In this document: positions 9,128 to 15,787 of the stretch, piece after piece
Layout: every line of letters begins with the position of its first letter
Position numbering within the stretch: position 1 is the first letter of the stretch
From: Ottowia testudinis
GTDB lineage: Bacteria > Pseudomonadota > Gammaproteobacteria > Burkholderiales > Burkholderiaceae_C
Reading direction: 5' to 3'
Assembly (NCBI RefSeq): GCF_017498525.1
Contig: NZ_CP071796.1
Location: 2,666,001-2,730,000 of the forward strand
DNA: 64,000 bases
The notes under the pieces: generated by a model
Seen by the model: only the letters and a program-made list of their open reading frames with translations
Databases searched by the model: none
Told to the model about the DNA's origin: nothing
Made by a program: the position numbers and the translations under genes

Positions 9128-10663
9128 TCACCCATCGGCCCCGTCCTCACCCTCCAACACGCCAGGCAGCAGCGCCTGCGATTGCGCATCGGGCAGCGCC
9201 TCGACCTGCTTCAGCGCGCGGTTCATCATGTTGGTGCGGGTCTGCGCCTGATCAAGCGTGTTCAGCACGGTCTGCGTCTGCGACTTCACCTTGTCGAGCA
9301 TGCCGCCGAACTTGCCGAACTCCGTCTTGACCGCGCCCAGCACCTGCCACACCTCGCTGCTGCGTTTTTCCAGCGCCAGCGTTCTAAAGCCCATCTGCAG
9401 CGAATTGAGTATCGCCAGCAGCGTGGTCGGCCCCGCCAGCGTCACGCGGTGATCGCGCTGCAGCGCCTCCATCAAGCCCGGGCGGCGCAGCACCTCGGCG
9501 TACAGCCCTTCGGTGGGCAGAAACAGAATGGCGAAGTCGGTGGTGTGCGGCGGCTCGACGTACTTGTCGGCCATGCCGCGCGCCTCCAGCCGGATGCGCG
9601 CTTCCAGCGCCTTGGCCGCTGCCTCGGCGCCCATCACATCGGCGCGCTGCTGGGCGTCCAGCAGGCGCTCGTAGTCCTCGTTGGGAAACTTGGCGTCGAT
9701 CGGCAGCCAGATGGCGCTGGCGGCGCCGGAATCCGCGGCACCGCGGCCCGGCAGCTTGATGGCGAAATCCACCGCGTTGCGGCTGCCCGGGCGCGTGCAG
9801 ACCTGCGCCGCGTACTGCTCGGGCGCGAACACCTGCTCCAGCAGCGCGGCCAGCTGCGCCTCGCCAAACATGCCGCGCGTCTTGACGTTGGTCAGCAGGT
9901 GCTTCAAATCGCCCACGCCCTGCGCCAGCGTCTGCATCTCGCCCAGGCCCTTGTGCACCTGCTCCAGCCGGTCGGCCACCTGCTTGAACGATTCGCCCAG
10001 GCGCGCCTGCAGCGTCGATTGCAGCTTCTCGTCCACCGTCTGGCGCATTTCGTCGAGCTTGGCGGTGTTGGCGGCCTGCAATTGGGCCAACTGCTGCTCC
10101 AGCGTGCCGCGCACCTCGGTCATGCGGCGGGCGTTGGTCTCGCTCAAGTTCGTCAGCTGCTGCGTCAGCGTCTCCGACAGCGAGCCGCGCAGATGCGCCA
10201 GCTGCTGCGCGAAGGCGTCGATCTGCGCGTTCTGCGTGCGCGTGGCCTCGGCCGCCTGCTGCGCCATGCCCAAGCCCAGGGCCTGCAACTGCTGCACCAG
10301 CGTATCGCCCAGCGTGCCGCGCAGCTGCGTCAGCTGCGCCGCCAGCGCGTCGACCTGCGCGTTCTGCGTGCGGTTGGCCTCCGCGCCCTGCCGCACCACC
10401 GCGTCCTGAAACGTCGCCAGCGCGTGCGACAGCTCCTGCCGCCCTTCGCGCGCGCTGCCGCCAATCTCCTGCCGCAGCTCACGCTCCAGCCGCTCGCCGT
10501 GCTGGCCGACGGCCTGGCCGATGAGCTGCTGCACCTCGCCGCGCGAAGCCACATCGTCGGGGCGGCGCGGGCGCTTGAAAAGCAATGCCAGCACCAGCAG
10601 CAGGTTGAGTGCCAGTGCGGCCAGGGCCAGCCATGGCAGCCATGAGAAAGCTTCAGGATTCAT
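9128..10663 (-). CDS. rmuC: DNA recombination protein RmuC
   Basis: A 511-residue protein. An N-terminal membrane anchor (residues of about 8-28, WLPWLALAALALNLLLVLAL) is followed by a long Ala/Gln/Leu-rich coiled coil (about 40-240) and then the RmuC nuclease-like domain. That domain contains GMFGEAQLAALLEQVF, a WLPIDAKFPNEDYERL segment and FLPTEGLYAEVL. The Asp and Lys of the PIDAKFP motif match a restriction-endonuclease-like active site. RmuC limits recombination between inverted repeats in E. coli, an interesting context for a region so rich in palindromes. The coiled coil contains near-repeated blocks (TRTQNAQIDAFAQQLAHLRG and relatives). Confidence 0.93.
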   Translation of the reverse strand: MNPEAFSWLPWLALAALALNLLLVLALLFKRPRRPDDVASRGEVQQLIGQAVGQHGERLERELRQEIGGSAREGRQELSHALATFQDAVVRQGAEANRTQNAQVDALAAQLTQLRGTLGDTLVQQLQALGLGMAQQAAEATRTQNAQIDAFAQQLAHLRGSLSETLTQQLTNLSETNARRMTEVRGTLEQQLAQLQAANTAKLDEMRQTVDEKLQSTLQARLGESFKQVADRLEQVHKGLGEMQTLAQGVGDLKHLLTNVKTRGMFGEAQLAALLEQVFAPEQYAAQVCTRPGSRNAVDFAIKLPGRGAADSGAASAIWLPIDAKFPNEDYERLLDAQQRADVMGAEAAAKALEARIRLEARGMADKYVEPPHTTDFAILFLPTEGLYAEVLRRPGLMEALQRDHRVTLAGPTTLLAILNSLQMGFRTLALEKRSSEVWQVLGAVKTEFGKFGGMLDKVKSQTQTVLNTLDQAQTRTNMMNRALKQVEALPDAQSQALLPGVLEGEDGADG

Positions 10664-10670
10664 CTGCGCT

Positions 10671-10730
10671 CTTGATTCGGTAGCTGCTCGCGCTTTCCAG
10701 GCAAGCGCTGGAGGTGTTTTTTCTTGAAAA
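10671..10730. repeat. Family A palindrome, copy 3
   Basis: GGTAGCTGCTCGCGCTTTCC then GGCAAGCGCTGGAG and a T-rich tail fill the gap between the hydroxyacid dehydrogenase stop and the rmuC start. Confidence 0.72.
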
Positions 10731-10733
10731 GAC

Positions 10734-11732
10734 TTATCGCCCGGCCATCACTTCGGGGTTCAGCGGCGTCACCGGCTTGCCTTCGGTCAGATAGCCGATC
10801 AGGTTGTCCGCCGCCAGGTTGGCCATGGCCTTGCGGGTGGGCACGGTGGCGCTGCCGATGTGGGGGGTGAGCACGACGTTGCTGCAGGCCAGCAGGTCAG
10901 GGTGTACCTTGGGCTCGCCCTCGAACACGTCCAGCCCGGCGGCGGCGATGCGGTCTTCGCGCAGCGCTTTGGCCAGCGCCGCATCGTCGACGATGCCGCC
11001 GCGCGCGATGTTGACCAGCACGGCGGTGGGCTTCATCAGCGCCAGTTCGGCGGCGCCGATGGTGTGGTGCGACTCTTTGGAGTACGGCACGACCAGCACG
11101 ACGTGGTCGGCGGTTTTCAGCAGTTCCTCCTTGCTGACGTAGCGCGCCTTGACTGCGGCCTCATCGCCTTCAGGCAGGCGCGCGCGGTTGTGGTAGATCA
11201 CATTCATGCCAAAACCCAAGGCGCCGCGCCGCGCAATGGCCTGGCCGATGCGGCCCATGCCGATGATGCCGAGCGTCGATCCATGTACGTCTTGCCCGAT
11301 GAGCATGTCGTAGGCCCAGCGGTCCCATTGGCCGGCGCGCAGAAAGTGCTCGCCCTCGGTCACGCGCCGCGCTGCAGCCATCAGCAGGGCAAAGCCCATG
11401 TCGGCGGTGGTTTCGGTCAGCACGCCGGGGGCGTTGGTGGCCAGCACGCCGGCGGCGGTCATGGCGGGCACGTCGAAGTTGTTGTAGCCGACGGCCATGT
11501 TGGCGCAGATCTTCAAATCGGGGCAGGCCTTGAGCACGTCGGCGTCGATGCGCTCGCCGCCGGTGGTGAACACGCCTTGCTTGCCCTGCAGCCGGCGGAT
11601 GAATTCATCGCGCGGCCAGATGTCGTCGGCCAGGTTGGCTTCGACGTCGAAATGCTGCGCCAGCTTGTTGACGACTTCAGGGAAAACGGCGCGGGCAACC
11701 AGGATGCGGGGGCGTGCGGCGGTGTCGGTCAT
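10734..11732 (-). CDS. D-isomer-specific 2-hydroxyacid dehydrogenase (glyoxylate/hydroxypyruvate reductase-like)
   Basis: A 332-residue protein of the D-2-hydroxyacid dehydrogenase family. The Rossmann motif GIIGMGRIGQAIA lies near residue 156. The catalytic set is Arg in NIARGG, Glu in VFEGEPKVH and His in LTPHIGSAT. It reduces 2-oxo acids such as glyoxylate or hydroxypyruvate with NAD(P)H; the sequence resembles the GhrB/gluconate 2-ketoreductase branch, but the substrate is not certain. The length is typical and the protein cytoplasmic. The gene stands alone, with repeats on its 3' side. Confidence 0.9.
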   Translation of the reverse strand: MTDTAARPRILVARAVFPEVVNKLAQHFDVEANLADDIWPRDEFIRRLQGKQGVFTTGGERIDADVLKACPDLKICANMAVGYNNFDVPAMTAAGVLATNAPGVLTETTADMGFALLMAAARRVTEGEHFLRAGQWDRWAYDMLIGQDVHGSTLGIIGMGRIGQAIARRGALGFGMNVIYHNRARLPEGDEAAVKARYVSKEELLKTADHVVLVVPYSKESHHTIGAAELALMKPTAVLVNIARGGIVDDAALAKALREDRIAAAGLDVFEGEPKVHPDLLACSNVVLTPHIGSATVPTRKAMANLAADNLIGYLTEGKPVTPLNPEVMAGR

Positions 11733-11775
11733 GCGGCCATTCTAGGGATCGGCTCGCGCGCGGGAGGTGTCACGT

Positions 11776-12282
11776 TCACATGGGCACGCGCAGCGCCCGC
11801 GGGTCGTACAGCCAGCGGCGCAGCTTGGCCACACGCAGCTGCGCCGCCTGCGGGTGCGCGGGGTTGATGAGCAGGTTGTGCTCTTCGGGCACCACCACCG
11901 AGGGCACCTGCGCCAGCACACTGCCGCCTTGCGCCGCCCACGCGCTGCCCCAGGCGATGCTGACGCGGCCGGCGGGCACGGCGTCCCAGCCGACGTGCTG
12001 GTCAGCATCGAACAGCGTGCGCGCGGCCCACAGCGCGGCGGGGATGTCGATGCGCACCAGGTAGCGGTTGAGCGGCAGCCCAATGCCGCCGCCCAGATGC
12101 ACCACCGTTTCAAGACAGGCCAGCGCGCGCGAGGTGCTGGCGTAGATGAGCGGCGTGCCGCGCGCGTTCCAGCGCCCGCCGGTCACGCGCGCGCCAGTGC
12201 CGGTCAGGTCGTCGGCGGTGTAGTCGGGCGTGTCGGTGGCGATGCGCCAGACGCTGATCCAGTCGCTTGCGGCCGCGGCCAT
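11776..12282 (-). CDS. RES-domain toxin (NAD+-targeting) of an Xre/RES pair
   Basis: A 168-residue RES-domain protein. It carries the usual markers: Arg in SVWRIA, a GGRWNARGTPLIYAS segment, Glu in ACLETVVHL and the late VPEEHNLLINPAHP block with a conserved Asn-Pro. Studied members (MbcT, ParT) destroy or modify NAD+ or nucleotide-dependent targets, and a co-transcribed antitoxin silences them. The start has no clear Shine-Dalgarno sequence, consistent with low toxin synthesis. The gap from the antitoxin stop is 34 bp and is filled by a family A repeat. Confidence 0.9.
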   Translation of the reverse strand: MAAAASDWISVWRIATDTPDYTADDLTGTGARVTGGRWNARGTPLIYASTSRALACLETVVHLGGGIGLPLNRYLVRIDIPAALWAARTLFDADQHVGWDAVPAGRVSIAWGSAWAAQGGSVLAQVPSVVVPEEHNLLINPAHPQAAQLRVAKLRRWLYDPRALRVPM

Positions 12283-12284
12283 TA

Positions 12285-12333
12285 CTATGCTTTTAGGAGC
12301 TGCTTGCGCTTGCCCATCAAGCGTAAACGCCCG
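12285..12333. repeat. Family A palindrome, copy 4, inside the toxin-antitoxin operon
   Basis: GGAGCTGCTTGCGCTTGCCC then ATCAAGCG lies between antitoxin and toxin. It supplies the antitoxin stop codon (TCA at 12317-12319 on the plus strand). Confidence 0.72.
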
Positions 12334-12814
12334 ATTTCATCTGATACAGCAGCGTGCTGACGGCTTCGCGCCCGTCGGCGGTGTCGAGCAGTTCTTGCGG
12401 CGCCACGCCGCCCAGGGCGGGCACGGGCTCGGCCATCCAGCGGGCAAACCAGCGCGCGGCGTCGAAGTCGTCGGGCGCTTCGCCGGCCTCGCGCACCATG
12501 GCGTCGACCTGGCCGATCAGCCGTTCAATGCCCACCAGCTTTTCGCTCTCGGACTGCGACAGCGGGCCGCGCTGGGTGATCTTGCGCTCGACCGTCGAGC
12601 GCGCCAGCCCCAGCACGCGCATGAACTGATCACGCGGCAGGCCCATGGCGTCGGCCAGCGTGACTACCTCGCGCGCGGGCACACCCTGCTTGACGCGCTG
12701 CGAGCGCTCCATGGGCGACAGCCAGTACGCCGCGGTGGCGGGGCCGTGCAGTTGGTAGCTGCCCAGGCGCTCGGACGCCCGGGGCACGGCAGCGGAAGAA
12801 AGCGATGCGGACAT
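12317..12814 (-). CDS. Xre/MbcA/ParS-type antitoxin (DUF2384)
   Basis: A 165-residue protein if it starts at ATG 12814, which has an excellent GGAGGTG five bases upstream; upstream in-frame starts would bury this site. The N-terminal helix-turn-helix region (GLPRDQFMRVLGLARSTVERK) and the C-terminal MbcA/ParS toxin-binding region (FDAARWFARWMAEPVPALGG, then ELLDTADGREAVSTLL) match antitoxins of RES toxins. It lies upstream of the toxin as usual. Such antitoxins repress their own promoter; a perfect palindrome overlaps the ribosome-binding site. The last residues (GVYA) are encoded within a dispersed repeat. Confidence 0.9.
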   Translation of the reverse strand: MSASLSSAAVPRASERLGSYQLHGPATAAYWLSPMERSQRVKQGVPAREVVTLADAMGLPRDQFMRVLGLARSTVERKITQRGPLSQSESEKLVGIERLIGQVDAMVREAGEAPDDFDAARWFARWMAEPVPALGGVAPQELLDTADGREAVSTLLYQMKSGVYA

Positions 12815-12820
12815 GGTCAC

Positions 12821-12834
12821 CTCCATCAATGGAG
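12821..12834 (-). promoter_or_regulatory. Palindrome over the antitoxin ribosome-binding site
   Basis: CTCCAT-CA-ATGGAG is a perfect inverted repeat with 6-bp arms and contains the GGAG of the antitoxin's Shine-Dalgarno sequence. It could be the operator bound by the antitoxin or a small mRNA hairpin limiting translation. Confidence 0.45.
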
Positions 12835-13136
12835 ACAAACATTACACCCAATTGAGACGAATGGCAAGCCTTGGGGCTGGCGGCCGAGCATGGGCAACAG
12901 CACGCGCGCAGGCGTGATCGCTCCTCAATCAATAGCTGGCCGCGCTTTTTTGACGGGCGATACAGGCCGATTTCACATCAAAAATATTCGCTTGATTAGA
13001 CCCACGCCTCAAGCGATGGAGCCCGAGCCGTGAACAGCCAATACGCGAGGATTGCGCGAAGCGAAGGGCGCGACAGAAACTCAAGAACGTTGTGGATCGG
13101 CACGTGAAGGACCGTCCATGATGGCCGGGTGGATCA

Positions 13137-13190
13137 ACCCATCGACCAAAATTTTGCCTTTTTCGCGTCCTTTGCGTCCGGTCTTTTTGG
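13137..13190. repeat. Family B repeat, single arm
   Basis: TTCGCGTCCTTTGCGTCCGG resembles the arm hit by the IS110 element but differs at the insertion core (CCTTT in place of CCTCT). Confidence 0.65.
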
Positions 13191-13240
13191 TGTTTGGGTA
13201 GCCTGGGTATAGGAAGCATCAAGAAAAGTGGCGACGCGCC

Positions 13241-14437
13241 TCAACCCGCGTACAGCCAGGGCACGTCCAGAATGCGCTCGCCCAGCAGCTTGATCGACGC
13301 ATCGCGCCCCAGGCGCACCACGCCGGTCGAGTGGAAGATCTGCCCATTGCGGATCGAGCGCGCCTGCACGCGCGCGCAACGCTGCCAGCGCGCCAGCGCG
13401 TAGCGCTTCAGGCGTGTGGGCACGTCCACCGCGTCCATGGCCAGCGCGCGCGCCAGCTCGGCGGCGTCTTCGATCGCCATGCCGGCGCCCTGCGCCAGAT
13501 ACGGCCGCATCGGGTGCGCCGCGTCACCAGCCAGCGCGACCAGGCCTTGCGCCATGTCGCCGGCGCCCTGCACGGGCGGCCGATCGGCCAGCGCCCACAG
13601 GCGCCATGCGTGGTCGTTGACCGTGGCCTCGGGCACGGCGGCGATCAGCTCGCGCAGCGGCGCGCAGGTATCACCCATCGCGCGCTGCAGATCGGCGGCG
13701 TTGGCGCCGTGGTCCCAACCCTGTGCGTCGGCCGGCGGATCGCCATGCACGATGGCGACCACGTTCATCCACTCGCCACGCCGCACCGGGTACTGCACCA
13801 CGTGCAGGCGCGGCCCCAGCCAGGCGGTGACCTGCGCGCTGCGCAGCGCCGCCGGTAACGCCGACTGGCGCAGCATGGTGCGGTAGGCCAGGTGGCCGGT
13901 CACGCGCGGGGGGCCGTCGTTCAGCAGCTGCTGGCGCACGCGGCTCCACAGGCCGTCGGCACCCAGCAGCGCATCGCCCTCGATCTGCTGGCCGGCCACG
14001 GTGCCAAGCGTCACCGCCTTGCCGTCGTCGACGTAGCTGGTCAGCCAATGATCGAGGTTGAGGTGCACGTTCGGCTCGCTGCCCGCGGCCATGCACAGCA
14101 CGCGGTGCAAATCCGAGCGGTGAACGGTGGCGTACGGCGCGCCGTAGCGCTCCAGCGCACGCGCGCCCAGCGCCAGCGTGCCCAGGTCGGCGCCGCTGGT
14201 GGCGTTGCGCACCTGCAGCCGGTCTGGAAAGGCGGCCACGGCGCGCAACTCGTCCTCCAGGCCCCAGGCTTGCAGGATGCGCGTGACGTTGGGGCCCAAC
14301 TGCACACCCGCCCCGACTTCGCTGAACTCGGCCGCACGCTCGTACAGGCGCACCTCCCACCCCGCGCGGGCCACGGCCAGCGCCGCCGCCAGGCCGCCGA
14401 TGCCACCACCGGCAATCAGAAGTTGTTGTGTCGTCAT
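13241..14437 (-). CDS. FAD-dependent aromatic-ring monooxygenase (salicylate hydroxylase-like)
   Basis: A 398-residue class A flavoprotein monooxygenase if it starts at ATG 14437 (MTTQQLLIAGGGIGGL). The FAD-binding GxGxxG motif is in residues of about 8-18. The DG motif is seen as GADGLWSRVR near residue 160, and the second FAD motif as LAGDAAHPMRPYLAQGAGMA near residue 290. These enzymes hydroxylate substrates such as salicylate or 3-hydroxybenzoate with NAD(P)H and O2. The exact substrate cannot be assigned and no ring-cleavage genes are adjacent. Confidence 0.87.
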   Translation of the reverse strand: MTTQQLLIAGGGIGGLAAALAVARAGWEVRLYERAAEFSEVGAGVQLGPNVTRILQAWGLEDELRAVAAFPDRLQVRNATSGADLGTLALGARALERYGAPYATVHRSDLHRVLCMAAGSEPNVHLNLDHWLTSYVDDGKAVTLGTVAGQQIEGDALLGADGLWSRVRQQLLNDGPPRVTGHLAYRTMLRQSALPAALRSAQVTAWLGPRLHVVQYPVRRGEWMNVVAIVHGDPPADAQGWDHGANAADLQRAMGDTCAPLRELIAAVPEATVNDHAWRLWALADRPPVQGAGDMAQGLVALAGDAAHPMRPYLAQGAGMAIEDAAELARALAMDAVDVPTRLKRYALARWQRCARVQARSIRNGQIFHSTGVVRLGRDASIKLLGERILDVPWLYAG

Positions 14438-14513
14438 GCGCCAATTGTGCCGCTGCCGGCGGCGCGCCCGGCTGATGCAACGCAAGCGCGCGAATCAAGG
14501 CCAAGATTCACGC

Positions 14514-14565
14514 CAAAACCAGCCTTGGCGCTTGGATATCAAGCGCGAGCAGCTATCAATTTAGG
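14514..14565. repeat. Family A palindrome, copy 6
   Basis: TTGGCGCTTGGATATCAAGC with GAGCAGCTATCA sits between the monooxygenase start and the LysE-type gene stop. Confidence 0.75.
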
Positions 14566-14566
14566 A

Positions 14567-15205
14567 TCAACGAAACTGCGGCACCAGCAACTGCCAGGCG
14601 ATGCTGAACATCAGCGCCGCCACCGCCAGATCCAGCACGCGCCACGCCGCCGGCCGCGCGAACAGCGGTGTGAGCAGCCGCGCGCCATAACCCAGTGCCG
14701 CGAACCACAGCGTGCTCGCCGTGGCCGCCCCGAGCAGAAAAACCGGTCGCAGCGCCGCCGGCTGACCCGCGCCCACGGCGCCCACCAGCACCACGGTGTC
14801 CAGATACACGTGCGGGTTGAGCAGGCTGATCGCCAGCACCTGCCGCACCACCTGCGCGCGCGGCGCGCCCGCGCCTGATTGCGAAGCCAGCAACTGCGCC
14901 GGCGCCAGCGCACGTTTCAAGGCCTGCAAGCCATACAGCACCAACACTGCGGCGCCCGCCCAGGTGATGGCTTGCAGCGCCCGGGGCGACGCGTGCACCA
15001 GCGCTCCCAGCCCAAACACACCCGCAGCCATCAAGGCCACATCCAGCACCGCACAAACGGTCACCACCGCGCCCACATGCTCTCGCCGCAGCCCCTGGCG
15101 CAGCACGAAGGCGTTCTGCGCACCGATGGCGACGATGAGGGAAAGGCTGAGGGTGAAGCCGGTGAGGAAGGCGGCGGCGGGCATGCTGTCAGGCGTCAGA
15201 TGCAA
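14567..15205 (-). CDS. argO: LysE/ArgO family amino-acid exporter
   Basis: A 212-residue membrane protein with about six hydrophobic segments. It has the LysE signature near the N-terminus (FTLSLSLIVAIGAQNAFVLRQGLRREH) and the NPHVYLDTVVLVGAVG segment around residue 125. Proteins of this type export arginine or lysine by proton exchange across the inner membrane. The start is uncertain: ATG 15205 or the internal ATG at 15184 (MPAAAFLTGF). No LysR-type argP gene is adjacent, so regulation is not visible. The symbol is by similarity to ArgO. Confidence 0.85.
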   Translation of the reverse strand: MHLTPDSMPAAAFLTGFTLSLSLIVAIGAQNAFVLRQGLRREHVGAVVTVCAVLDVALMAAGVFGLGALVHASPRALQAITWAGAAVLVLYGLQALKRALAPAQLLASQSGAGAPRAQVVRQVLAISLLNPHVYLDTVVLVGAVGAGQPAALRPVFLLGAATASTLWFAALGYGARLLTPLFARPAAWRVLDLAVAALMFSIAWQLLVPQFR

Positions 15206-15276
15206 ATTTCATCTCCGAGCTTCTGGCGCCGTGATTTTTCATGATTGAACCCAAGCATTTTATAAAACCGGCTTTT

Positions 15277-15370
15277 GTAGGTTGGCGTTGAGCGCAGCGA
15301 AGCCCAACATGCGGCGGTCAAAAATCATGCGCCGTTTTGTTGGGGTTCATTGCATTCACCCCAACCTACC
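15277..15370. repeat. Palindromic repeat with GTAGGTTGG/CCAACCTAC ends
   Basis: GTAGGTTGG (15277-15285) is inverted at 15361-15369, with an internal GCCCAACA and TGTTGGGGTT pair. Similar sequences occur between genes in many proteobacteria. The 255 bp between the exporter and the small membrane protein gene hold nothing else I recognise. Confidence 0.65.
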
Positions 15371-15460
15371 GGGCTGGTGCATCTGTGCTTCGGGGTGTGG
15401 AGGCATCAGCAGCCTTATCGGGCAGATTTCGCAAATGCCGCTTGACAGGCAAGACGGTAT

Positions 15461-15760
15461 CTACCGGGCTCGGAGTTTAGCGATCAAGCCGATTGCAAGC
15501 GCAACAAAAGGCCCAAATATCAACGAGAACATTCCCGCAATAAATCCACCAAATATCAAAAATTCAAATAAACTATTTGGACCACAACCGCCACAGCCCG
15601 CACCCTCATCACACCGACACCCTGGAATAACAGTTGTTATCAAGCCAGCGACTAGTGATACAGCAAAACATCCAAGAACAAAAAAAATCCATGCCTTCTT
15701 TATTTTTCTTGAAAATTCAGACTCAGCATCCGAGCTCGACGATTGTCCAATTATTTTCAT
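15461..15760 (-). CDS. Small two-helix membrane protein with a Cys-rich loop
   Basis: A 99-residue protein from ATG 15760 (a TTG two codons upstream is possible). Residues of about 23-44 (AWIFFVLGCFAVSLVAGLIT) and 65-93 (FLIFGGFIAGMFSLIFGPFV) look like membrane helices. The loop between them, about residues 49-63, has five cysteines (CRCDEGAGCGGCG) and could bind metal or form disulfides. Base composition is much lower in GC than the neighbours, which suggests recent acquisition. No ribosome-binding site is obvious. I do not recognise the family. Confidence 0.6.
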   Translation of the reverse strand: MKIIGQSSSSDAESEFSRKIKKAWIFFVLGCFAVSLVAGLITTVIPGCRCDEGAGCGGCGPNSLFEFLIFGGFIAGMFSLIFGPFVALAIGLIAKLRAR

Positions 15761-15787
15761 AGCCAAATCAACGCAAACATATCCAAA

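Larger units (their letters stand above)
12815..13240. other. Non-coding stretch between the antitoxin and the monooxygenase
   Basis: It holds the antitoxin promoter region, a diverged family A repeat (12928-12985, with ATAGCTGGCCGCGC) and a single arm of family B (13137-13190). I see no convincing gene; short open frames here lack ribosome-binding sites and family features. Confidence 0.6.

Noticed and set aside
10000-10450. Repeated blocks in rmuC as a possible tandem-repeat array or CRISPR
   Set aside because: They are in-frame coiled-coil codons (TRTQNAQ units) within rmuC; no CRISPR-like array occurs anywhere in the window.
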